Assembly (NCBI GenBank): GCA_039698075.1
Contig: JBDKTJ010000073.1
Span: 1 to 21,876 of the forward strand
Direction: 5' to 3'
Origin: JAJFVC01 sp039698075
GTDB taxonomy: Bacteria > Planctomycetota > Planctomycetia > Pirellulales > Thermoguttaceae
DNA: 21,876 bases
Shown one piece after another: positions 14,078 to 21,876 of the stretch. Each line of letters starts with the position of its first letter. The first letter of the stretch is position 1. The translations under genes and the position numbers were made by a program. The notes under the pieces were generated by a model, which saw only the letters and a program-made list of their open reading frames with translations, had not been told where the DNA came from and did no database searches.

Positions 14078-15401
14078 CGATTTGCCCAAGGAGGCCGCGT
14101 CGTTCGATTTGCCCATGGCGATCGGAATCCTGGTCGGCAGCGGGCAGATCGTGGCCGATCGGGTGCGTCAATATGCAGTGGTGGGCGAACTGGCGCTCGA
14201 CGGCGCGGCGCGTCCGGTGCGCGGCGCGTTGTCGATGGCGATGGCCACGGCCGAGATGGACGGCGTGCGAGGACTGATCGTGCCAAGTCAGAGCGCTGCC
14301 GAAGCGGCCGTCGTCGAAGGCGTCGAAATCATTCCTGTGTCCAGCCTGGCGCAGGCCGTGGCGTTTTTGACCGGCGAGATTGACATCGAACCGCAGCCGT
14401 CGCGGCTTGACGAATTGTTCCGTGCGTTGACCAGCTACGACGTGGATTTTTCGGACGTGCGCGGCCAGGACATGGCCAAGCGGGCGCTGTGCGTGGCGGC
14501 GGCCGGCGGCCACAATCTGCTGATGCTCGGACCGCCGGGCTCCGGCAAGACGATGCTGGCCAAGCGGGTGCCGACGATTTTGCCCGACCTTTCGCCCGGC
14601 GAATCGATCGAAACCACGCGAATCTACAGCGCCCTGGGCCGATTGAAACCGGGGCAGCCGTTGCTGGCCGTTCGTCCGTTTCGTTCGCCGCATCATACGA
14701 TCAGCAACGCGGGCCTGGTCGGCGGCGGTTCAACGCCCTCGCCCGGCGAAATCAGCCTGTCGCACAACGGCGTGCTGTTTCTCGACGAGTTGCCCGAGTT
14801 CGCCCGATCGACGCTCGAAGTGTTGCGGCAGCCGTTGGAAGACGGGACGGTCACGATTTCCCGGGCGCTGAGCAGCACGACGTTTCCGGCGAATTTCATG
14901 CTGATCGCGGCGTTGAACCCATGTCCTTGCGGATATCGTGGCGATCCGCGCCGCAGTTGCCACTGCACGCCGGCCCAGGTGGATCGGTACATGAGCAAAA
15001 TCTCGGGTCCGCTGGTCGATCGGATCGACATCCATATCGAGGTGCCGGCGGTGGCGTATCAAGAGTTGTCGGGCGGACAGCCGGGCACGCCGAGTTCCGA
15101 GCTTCGCACGGCGGTGGCGTCGGCCCGGGCCATCCAGGCGTCGCGATTCCAAGGCGGTTCGACCCGCTACAACGCCGACATGACGCATCGCCAGACGCGG
15201 CAGTTTTGCAAATTGGACGAGCCGTGCCAGGAGATTTTGAAGGGGGCGATGACCGAATTAGGCCTCTCGGCCCGGGCCCACGACAAAGTGCTGCGCGTGG
15301 CCCGAACCATCGCCGATCTGGAATCCAGCGAAACGATCCAACCGCACCACCTGTACGAAGCGACGAACTACCGAATGTTGGACCGGCAGCTTTGGACGTG
15401 A
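13863..15401 (+). CDS. comM: ComM/YifB family Mg-chelatase-like AAA+ ATPase
   Basis: A complete 512-residue protein, the normal length for ComM/YifB. ComM of transformable bacteria is a hexameric helicase that promotes branch migration during integration of incoming DNA; that role here is inferred by family. Domains are an N-terminal Lon-protease-like S5 fold (about 1-165, with TINLAPADLPKEAASFDLP), the AAA+ core with Walker A GPPGSGKT (223-230) and Walker B VLFLDE (304-309), a cysteine-rich loop NPCPCGY...SCHC (352-368), and a C-terminal Mg-chelatase domain with GLSARAHDKVLRVARTIADLE. The first 72 codons and promoter are the third copy of a repeated segment and appear to have been delivered by the adjoining cassette, so the gene is likely a mosaic. 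It is not disrupted. Confidence 0.95.
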   Translation: MLAKLKTFSLLGIDALPVEVEVDVSAAGLPKTQLVGLPEAAVKESTHRVERAIVNSGFQRPHNRVTINLAPADLPKEAASFDLPMAIGILVGSGQIVADRVRQYAVVGELALDGAARPVRGALSMAMATAEMDGVRGLIVPSQSAAEAAVVEGVEIIPVSSLAQAVAFLTGEIDIEPQPSRLDELFRALTSYDVDFSDVRGQDMAKRALCVAAAGGHNLLMLGPPGSGKTMLAKRVPTILPDLSPGESIETTRIYSALGRLKPGQPLLAVRPFRSPHHTISNAGLVGGGSTPSPGEISLSHNGVLFLDELPEFARSTLEVLRQPLEDGTVTISRALSSTTFPANFMLIAALNPCPCGYRGDPRRSCHCTPAQVDRYMSKISGPLVDRIDIHIEVPAVAYQELSGGQPGTPSSELRTAVASARAIQASRFQGGSTRYNADMTHRQTRQFCKLDEPCQEILKGAMTELGLSARAHDKVLRVARTIADLESSETIQPHHLYEATNYRMLDRQLWT

Positions 15402-15404
15402 CGG

Positions 15405-15432
15405 TGGACCTTTGGCATGAGTATTGTATAAT
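15405..15432 (+). promoter_or_regulatory. Likely promoter of the DUF4160 gene pair
   Basis: A perfect -10 box TATAAT (15427-15432) follows TGGACC (15405-15410; 4/6 to the -35 consensus) with a 16-bp spacer, just after the comM stop. The DUF4160 ATG is 15 bp past the -10 box, so the leader would be very short. Confidence 0.6.
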
Positions 15433-15446
15433 GAGGTGCGACGCCT

Positions 15447-15701
15447 ATGCCAGTCATTTTACGTCTTCGAGGGTATCGGCTTTGGTTTTATGAAGCCGAC
15501 TTAAGCGAGCGGCCGCATATTCATGTCGGAAAAGACGCCAACGAAGCCAAGTATTGGTTGGATCCGGTGATTCTATCGAAATCGCGTGGGTTTCGCGAGC
15601 ATGAACTTGCCGAGATTCAGAAAATCGTGGAAGAGCATCGTGAGGTGATTTTGGGGAGTTGGCGAAGGGAGGAGGCGAAACGTGATCACGGCAAAAGCTA
15701 A
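15447..15701 (+). CDS. DUF4160 domain protein
   Basis: An 84-residue protein with the DUF4160 pattern: MPVILRLRGYRLWFY, then ERPHIHVGKDANEAKYWLDP and a C-terminal helix FREHELAEIQKIVEEHREVILGSW. DUF4160 proteins are small, widespread and usually encoded beside a DUF2442 partner; they are suspected toxin-antitoxin components without a settled mechanism. A good promoter precedes it and the next gene overlaps it by 20 bp, so they form a pair. The partner here does not look like DUF2442. It follows comM by 45 bp and could be transcribed alone or with comM. Confidence 0.85.
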   Translation: MPVILRLRGYRLWFYEADLSERPHIHVGKDANEAKYWLDPVILSKSRGFREHELAEIQKIVEEHREVILGSWRREEAKRDHGKS

Positions 15702-16017
15702 AATCAAAGTCCACGACGACTATGAATCGCTCGTGCCGATTCTCATTCCGGAATTGGAGGACGTGCGTCGTTTCGCGTCGGAGCTTCACGCCCGCGGAGT
15801 TGCTTGGGCGGGCGAACTCTTTGGTTGGCCCGCCGAATACCATCCGGAGCGAGTTGAATCGCCACTAGACTCGAAGCTGTCATTTACGCCGGCCGACTTT
15901 TGCATTGGCGAAAACAGCATCTGGTTTTTTTCGCTCATGTGGGAGCACGGCAAGGACGCTCCGCCGGCGGAATATCTGGACGACAGCCATATCTTGGCAG
16001 AAGCCACGGCCAAGTAG
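15682..16017 (+). CDS. Small protein of unknown function, partner of DUF4160
   Basis: A 111-residue protein I do not recognise. It starts at GTG 15682 with a strong GGAGG Shine-Dalgarno about 9 bases upstream, inside the end of the DUF4160 gene. No signal peptide or membrane segment is evident; it is acidic and rich in aromatic residues. The pattern is an N-terminal basic/beta region (ITAKAKIKVHDDY), a helix (LEDVRRFASELHARGVAWAGELFGW), a strand region (LSFTPADFCIGENSIWFFSLMWEHG) and an acidic end. The position and overlap suggest it replaces the DUF2442 partner usually next to DUF4160 and so might be the antitoxin-like member; that is inference from context. Confidence 0.7.
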   Translation: MITAKAKIKVHDDYESLVPILIPELEDVRRFASELHARGVAWAGELFGWPAEYHPERVESPLDSKLSFTPADFCIGENSIWFFSLMWEHGKDAPPAEYLDDSHILAEATAK

Positions 16018-16059
16018 GCGGACAGCTCCGAGGGCGACCTCGTTGCGGACTGTGACGCT

Positions 16060-16278
16060 TCAGGCGGCGGACAGCCGAAGGTGATCGATCGCTCGTTCGG
16101 CTTCGTTGCGGACGCGGATGTCTTGGTCGGTCAGCAGCGTCGAAAGCGCCGGAATCGCCACCACGGCGCGGGAACCTTGCAGACGCAACGCCCCGGCTGC
16201 GTTCCGACGGACCGTCGGATCGGTGTCGTTCAACTTCTGGATCAACTTCAAGATCAGTAGGTCGGGTTGATTAACCAT
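16060..16278 (-). CDS. Small HEAT-repeat protein
   Basis: A 72-residue protein consisting of two HEAT/PBS-lyase-type helical repeats: LILKLIQKLNDTDPTVRRNAAGAL and AIPALSTLLTDQDIRVRNEAERAIDHL, each with the conserved D-x-x-V-R-x-x-A turn. Such repeats form protein-protein interaction scaffolds; free-standing two-repeat proteins are common in planctomycetes and have no specific known role. The ATG at 16278 starts just before the first helix. A GTG at 16323 would add 15 residues and cannot be excluded; neither has a clear Shine-Dalgarno. It may be a remnant of a longer HEAT protein. It converges with the DUF4160 pair. Confidence 0.65.
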   Translation of the reverse strand: MVNQPDLLILKLIQKLNDTDPTVRRNAAGALRLQGSRAVVAIPALSTLLTDQDIRVRNEAERAIDHLRLSAA

Positions 16279-16396
16279 TTTTGCAGGCGAATGGTTAGAG
16301 CCAAGGATGTGACGGAACAGCACGAAAAACCATTACATCCTATCGGCCAAATTCATCCGGCATCTTCGACCAAGTGTTTTACTAGATAAAATACAA

Positions 16397-16428
16397 AAAG
16401 CGCGCGGGTTGTAACGCCTGCGCGCTTT
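16397..16428. terminator. Rho-independent terminator-like hairpin
   Basis: AAAGCGCGC (16397-16405) pairs exactly with GCGCGCTTT (16420-16428), giving a 9-bp stem. A-rich sequence on the left and T's in the stem make it plausible in both directions. A second, weaker hairpin AAGCGG/CCGCTT is at 16469-16485. Together they occupy the gap 16279-16530 after the minus-strand oxidoreductase gene; I see no gene there. Confidence 0.75.
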
Positions 16429-16530
16429 GGTTAAGCGTGTTAATTGGAGAATGTGGCTAATCTGGTAAAGCGGCTTGACCGCTTCTTCGAGATCAGCAAC
16501 TCAACGTCCCGAGGGACCGGGCTGCGACGA

Positions 16531-17538
16531 TCAAAGTCCCTCGCGGGCGATCTGGTCTTCGGCCTTCTTTAAGACGTCGGCGATGCGGACCGGAGCGCCG
16601 CCCTGACGTTGGCTTTCGTCGGCGGCCTCCATGAAGGCCATGATTTCGAGAGTCTCGTTGGCCGTGACCGGCGGTTTTCCGGTTTTGAAGAACTTGATGA
16701 TGTCGGCCATCAGGACGCCGTAGTCGTGGAACGGTTCGAGGTCGCCGGTCTTTTTGGCGCCTTGGACCGTTCCGCCGTAGCCCTCTTTGGCCACAAACTC
16801 GCCGTGACGACCGTCTTTCCATACGGCCGTCGCCCGATCAAGGCTGGGACGCGAGACGGTGTCGCAGCCGGGGCCCATGATGGTGAATAGAATCTCGACG
16901 CCGTGGATCCCGTGGAACCAGAACGGCTCGGGCTTTTTCGGATTCAAGCCGGCGGAACTCCAGGCCGTGCAACGGACAACGTCGCCGAAATCGCTCGTGT
17001 GGTTGCGGATCGCCTGATTCATCGGCGTGAATCGCAAGGACGAGGCGGAGAAACAAGGGACCTTTTTGGCTTCGGCCAGCCGCAAGATCCGCATGGCGTT
17101 GACGGTCGAGTCGGCCAGCGGCTTGTCGATGAACAGCGGCTTGCCGGCGGCGATCACCTGCCGGGCCTGTTCGAGGTGTTGGCCGCCGTCGACGCTTTCC
17201 AGCAGCACGACGTCGACGCGTTTGAGTAGTTCGTCGATCGAGTCGACGATTTCAACGCCCATGTCGCGCAGCGTCTTGGTGAACTTTTCGACGCGGTTCC
17301 AGCTGATCGGCAGTTTGGGGTTGCCGCCGGGATAGGCGGCCACAATGGTCAGACCCGCCATTTGGTCGGATTTTTTGGGATCGCGCAGCAGTTTGGCGAA
17401 CGCGACGACGTGGGAGGTGTCCAGCCCGATGATCCCGGCGCGGATCGGTTTGGCCGGCTCCGCCGCTTGGGCGAATTGGACCGAGGCGGCCAACATCAGG
17501 ACGGCAAGAATCCAACGAAGACAGCGTGGCGACGACAT
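16531..17538 (-). CDS. Exported Gfo/Idh/MocA-family oxidoreductase
   Basis: A 335-residue Gfo/Idh/MocA-type protein with a Sec-type signal peptide (MSSPRCLRWILAVLMLAASVQFAQA, cleavage near residue 25). The Rossmann start is IRAGIIGLDTSHVVAF (32-47), where the usual third glycine is replaced by T-S-H, a variant seen in divergent family members. The catalytic-lysine motif is DKP at 138-140, followed by SASSLRFTP. The substrate is probably a sugar or cyclitol derivative; not predictable. The ATG at 17538 has GGGAG 10 bases upstream; a longer frame from 17595 would overlap the upstream gene and spoil the signal peptide. It follows the Tat-exported TIM-barrel gene by 43 bp, so the two form an operon. 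Confidence 0.87.
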   Translation of the reverse strand: MSSPRCLRWILAVLMLAASVQFAQAAEPAKPIRAGIIGLDTSHVVAFAKLLRDPKKSDQMAGLTIVAAYPGGNPKLPISWNRVEKFTKTLRDMGVEIVDSIDELLKRVDVVLLESVDGGQHLEQARQVIAAGKPLFIDKPLADSTVNAMRILRLAEAKKVPCFSASSLRFTPMNQAIRNHTSDFGDVVRCTAWSSAGLNPKKPEPFWFHGIHGVEILFTIMGPGCDTVSRPSLDRATAVWKDGRHGEFVAKEGYGGTVQGAKKTGDLEPFHDYGVLMADIIKFFKTGKPPVTANETLEIMAFMEAADESQRQGGAPVRIADVLKKAEDQIAREGL

Positions 17539-17581
17539 GATGGAAATACTCCCGTGAAGTAAAAAAGGTGGTGCACGAACG

Positions 17582-18580
17582 CTATTTTCCGGCAAGGATG
17601 AGATCGAGCCGCTTGGAAAGTTCTTCGGGCGAAAGTTTGCCGCTCTCGATCGTCATCCAGCCGCGGTAACCGACTTCGTCGAGGGCCTGGCGGACGGCGG
17701 GCCAATCGACGCTTCCGTCGCGGATCTGGCAGAAATTGCCGCCGCGCCGATTCGGACCGAGTTTGAAATCCTTGACGTGACACTTGACCAGCAGCTTGCC
17801 CAGGGCTCGAATCCAATCTTGCGAAGGGGCGTATTGGACGTGGTTCCCGATGTCGAAATAGGCTTGGACCGAGGGGCTTTGGAACGACGCCACGAAGTTG
17901 GCGAAAAAGTCCGGTTTGACCCAAAGATTGTTCCAGACGTTTTCCAACGCGAGAACGACGCCGGTCTTTTCGGCGATCGGGATCAGCCGCGAAACGCCCT
18001 CGCGCGACGTGTCGACGGCGTGGTTGTGGGCGTCGATGTATTTTTGGTATTTCGCATTGTCGCCGGCGACGACTTGTCGCAAGTGCCCGGTCTTCGGGTC
18101 GAAGCGGAGGTCGAACTCCCAAGGCTCGGGCGTGGGCTTCACGTTGATCCGACAGGGCACCAGCAACAGGGTGTCGGCCCCGTAGCCCTGCGCCGCCCGG
18201 AGCGCGGTTTCGATTTTGACCAAATCGGCGGCCATGGTGGCGTCGCCCTTGTTCATGTTGGCCCAACCGTACAGGACGGAGTGGATTCTCATGCCCAGCG
18301 ACTCGGCGGTTTTTCGGAAACCGGCGGCTTCGGCGGGCGAGATATCCCAGCGGCGCGACTCCATGCCTTGAAAGCCCGCGGCCTTCCATTGTTCGAGGAT
18401 TTCGCGGCCGGGGTCGCCGATCATCGCCTTGCGCAGGGTGGTTTTCCTGGTGGCGGCTTCGAGTTGAGGGGCGAACAGCCAACCGGCGCCGACGGCGGCC
18501 GATGCGGCCAAAAACTCACGGCGGCCGAGGACAGAGCCGTGGGGCAGGCTGGCGGCCTGTTCAGAGCGAAAACGAAACAT
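17582..18580 (-). CDS. Tat-exported sugar phosphate isomerase/epimerase-like TIM barrel
   Basis: A 332-residue protein of the xylose-isomerase-like/AP endonuclease 2 TIM-barrel superfamily. The N-terminus is a twin-arginine signal (LGRREFLAASAAVGAGWLFAP, RR at 20-21), so it should be folded and cofactor-loaded before export. Likely divalent-metal ligands lie in order E74 (GMESRR), E213 (LALENVWN), D243 (YFDIGNH), H268 (CHVKDFK) and E312 (MTIESGK). This set fits sugar isomerase/epimerase activity; the substrate is unknown. The ATG at 18580 has GAGG about 10 bases upstream. It is the first gene of an operon with the exported oxidoreductase, and this pairing recurs in planctomycete carbohydrate gene sets. 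It is transcribed divergently from fusA. Confidence 0.88.
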   Translation of the reverse strand: MFRFRSEQAASLPHGSVLGRREFLAASAAVGAGWLFAPQLEAATRKTTLRKAMIGDPGREILEQWKAAGFQGMESRRWDISPAEAAGFRKTAESLGMRIHSVLYGWANMNKGDATMAADLVKIETALRAAQGYGADTLLLVPCRINVKPTPEPWEFDLRFDPKTGHLRQVVAGDNAKYQKYIDAHNHAVDTSREGVSRLIPIAEKTGVVLALENVWNNLWVKPDFFANFVASFQSPSVQAYFDIGNHVQYAPSQDWIRALGKLLVKCHVKDFKLGPNRRGGNFCQIRDGSVDWPAVRQALDEVGYRGWMTIESGKLSPEELSKRLDLILAGK

Positions 18581-18745
18581 CGGAAAAACCCTCACAGGAA
18601 GCGAGGCGGGAGGCTTTTTGGGGGTGGGATTTCACGAACGCTCGACTCGACTTGGATGGTAAACCTTCGGGCGGTTGGAGTCAAGACCCCCCTGGTCGTT
18701 TGGTTTTACGGTCAAGATTCCCGTTCTGCGGGCTGGCAACCCGCC

Positions 18746-18774
18746 TTGTATTGGCGATTTGGGGGTGTTATACT
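18746..18774 (+). promoter_or_regulatory. Likely fusA promoter
   Basis: TTGTAT (18746-18751) and TATACT (18769-18774; 5/6 match) are separated by exactly 17 bp. This leaves a leader of about 28 bases before the EF-G start codon. The intergenic stretch 18581-18808 is otherwise empty and must also carry the divergent promoter of the TIM-barrel operon, which I cannot place. Confidence 0.65.
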
Positions 18775-18808
18775 GTGAGGCTCGCTACCTTGAGCGGGGA
18801 TCAATACT

Positions 18809-20908
<2,100 letters not shown>

Positions 20909-21010
20909 TACGCGCGCCAACTTAAAGACGCACGACGGCTCTTTCGCAAAAACGGTGGGTCGTTCCCTAAGACGACGCGACTTGCCAACGTTTGAAGTTC
21001 TACGTCCAAG

Positions 21011-21053
21011 AAAAAAACATCCCCTCTCCCATTGGAAGAGGGGATTGATTTTT
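21011..21053. terminator. Bidirectional Rho-independent terminator
   Basis: ATCCCCTCT (21019-21027) pairs exactly with AGAGGGGAT (21037-21045) around a 9-base loop. A run of seven A's precedes it (21011-21017) and T5 follows (21049-21053), so it can stop both fusA (+) and the C26 gene (-). It lies midway in the convergent gap. Confidence 0.88.
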
Positions 21054-21079
21054 CAGACGCGTTCTGACGCGTGCGGACG

Positions 21080-21826
21080 TTACGCCACGAGCCGCATTTC
21101 TTCGAGAACCTCGCCCGTAATGCCGACGACGAACTCTTCGAAAATCCGCAGGTCCAAGGCCGAAGCCGATTCACTCTCCGGATGGAATTGCGTTCCGAAG
21201 GCGAGCCAGTCGGTCGTGCTTTCGATGGCCTCGACCACGCCGTCGGGGCAGCGCGCCGTCACGGCGAACCCGGGCGCGACCTCGTCGATGGCCATGTGGT
21301 GCATGCTGTTGACCCGAATTTCACCTTCGCCATAGACCCGCTCCATCAGCGTGCCCATCTCGATCACTAGGGCGTGACGATGGTTGGGGTCCATCGCGTC
21401 GAGGTGCGGCAGCGCCTTGGGTTGGTCCTCGGGCAGGTGGAGGAACAAGTTGCCTCCCTGCGAGACGTTGAGCAACTGCATGCCGCAACCGACGCCCATG
21501 ACGGGCATCCGACGCTCGGCCACTTGTTGCATCAATCGGCGATCGAACTGTTCGCGGCGTCCGTCCAACAATCGCATCGACGGATGCAGCATGTAGCCGT
21601 CGGTGCGGCAATCGAGATCGGCGCCGCCGATCAAAAGCACGCCGTCGAGCAGATCCAAGACGCGACCCAAATCGTCGTCGTCGTCCAACGGCGGAATCAA
21701 CATCGGAATCGCGCCGGCCTTGACCAACGCGTTGCAGTAACCGGCATGAAGGAAGCAAAAGGCGGGCGAATCCTTTCGCGACGAACGATAATCGACATTC
21801 ACTCCGATAAGCGGTTTCGTAGCCAT
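21080..21826 (-). CDS. Class I glutamine-amidotransferase-like (peptidase C26) protein with displaced nucleophile
   Basis: A 248-residue protein of the gamma-glutamyl-gamma-aminobutyrate hydrolase (PuuD-like, C26) family. Visible features are the opening PLIGVNVDYRSS, GVLLIGGADLD (63-72), the elbow region PVMGVGCGMQLLNVSQGG (108-125), VNSMHHMAID (172-181) and the catalytic His-Glu GTQFHPE (H215, E217). The canonical elbow is G-I-C-R-G; here it reads G-V-G-C-G, so the nucleophile position (113) is glycine and cysteine is one residue later (C114). Normal hydrolase activity is therefore doubtful; it could be an altered enzyme or a non-catalytic relative. The ATG at 21826 has a GGAGAG-type Shine-Dalgarno; a longer frame to 21847 is less likely. 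It converges on fusA. Confidence 0.85.
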   Translation of the reverse strand: MATKPLIGVNVDYRSSRKDSPAFCFLHAGYCNALVKAGAIPMLIPPLDDDDDLGRVLDLLDGVLLIGGADLDCRTDGYMLHPSMRLLDGRREQFDRRLMQQVAERRMPVMGVGCGMQLLNVSQGGNLFLHLPEDQPKALPHLDAMDPNHRHALVIEMGTLMERVYGEGEIRVNSMHHMAIDEVAPGFAVTARCPDGVVEAIESTTDWLAFGTQFHPESESASALDLRIFEEFVVGITGEVLEEMRLVA

Positions 21827-21876
21827 CTTGCACTCTCTCCTCGACACTTCCTGTGTCAGTGTTTGGAATCGAAGCA

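Noticed and set aside
10908..15401. Insertion sequence or integrase gene driving the comM duplications
   Set aside because: No transposase or recombinase motif on either strand of the two cargo blocks; all cargo frames are accounted for by other families.

Overview
The window looks like chromosomal DNA of a Gram-negative-type planctomycete (Planctomycetota, probably Pirellulales-like). The evidence is a lipid A gene group (ompH, lpxC, lpxA), a BBP2/OmpL-like porin, an elongation factor G of the mitochondrial/'spd' type, exported Gfo/Idh/MocA and Tat-exported TIM-barrel proteins, and a small HEAT-repeat protein. The assignment is inferred from protein families only. There is no rRNA or tRNA in the window.

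Layout. Bases 1-4018 hold two tandem RND (HAE1-type) efflux permeases, the first cut by the window edge. Bases 4185-4979 encode a WecG/TagA-type glycosyltransferase that converges on, and overlaps, an envelope cluster on the minus strand. In transcription order that cluster is ompH, lpxC, lpxA and a Gfo/Idh/MocA oxidoreductase. A (GGGATTA)n array of about 15 copies lies between lpxA and the oxidoreductase, directly against the latter's start codon. Bases 9226-10572 encode the porin on the minus strand, with its own terminator.

Bases 10908-15401 are the most unusual part. The 5' end of comM/yifB (Mg-chelatase-like AAA+ ATPase) occurs three times in direct orientation: a degraded piece (10908-11048), a piece with its promoter and start codon (12333-12591), and the intact gene (13863-15401). 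All three stop matching at the same base in codon 72. Each truncated piece is closed by an in-frame TGA four codons later, inside a shared sequence. Between the pieces lie two cargo blocks of about 1.5 kb. One carries a translationally coupled DUF433-DUF5615-DUF3795 operon; the other carries one exported protein of unknown function. Both are antisense to comM and neither contains a recombinase. The copies differ from each other by about 8% of bases, almost all synonymous. This fits serial insertion of small elements that bring their own functional comM promoter and 5' end and push the old one aside, forming a cassette-like array in a protein-coding gene.

Downstream, 15447-16017 is a DUF4160 gene overlapping a small unrecognised gene, followed by a convergent HEAT-repeat gene. 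Bases 16531-18580 (minus) encode an exported Gfo/Idh/MocA protein and a Tat-exported sugar phosphate isomerase/epimerase-like TIM barrel, a likely pair in carbohydrate metabolism. A divergent promoter precedes fusA (18809-20908). A bidirectional terminator separates fusA from a class I glutamine-amidotransferase-like (peptidase C26) gene whose nucleophile-elbow cysteine is out of place.
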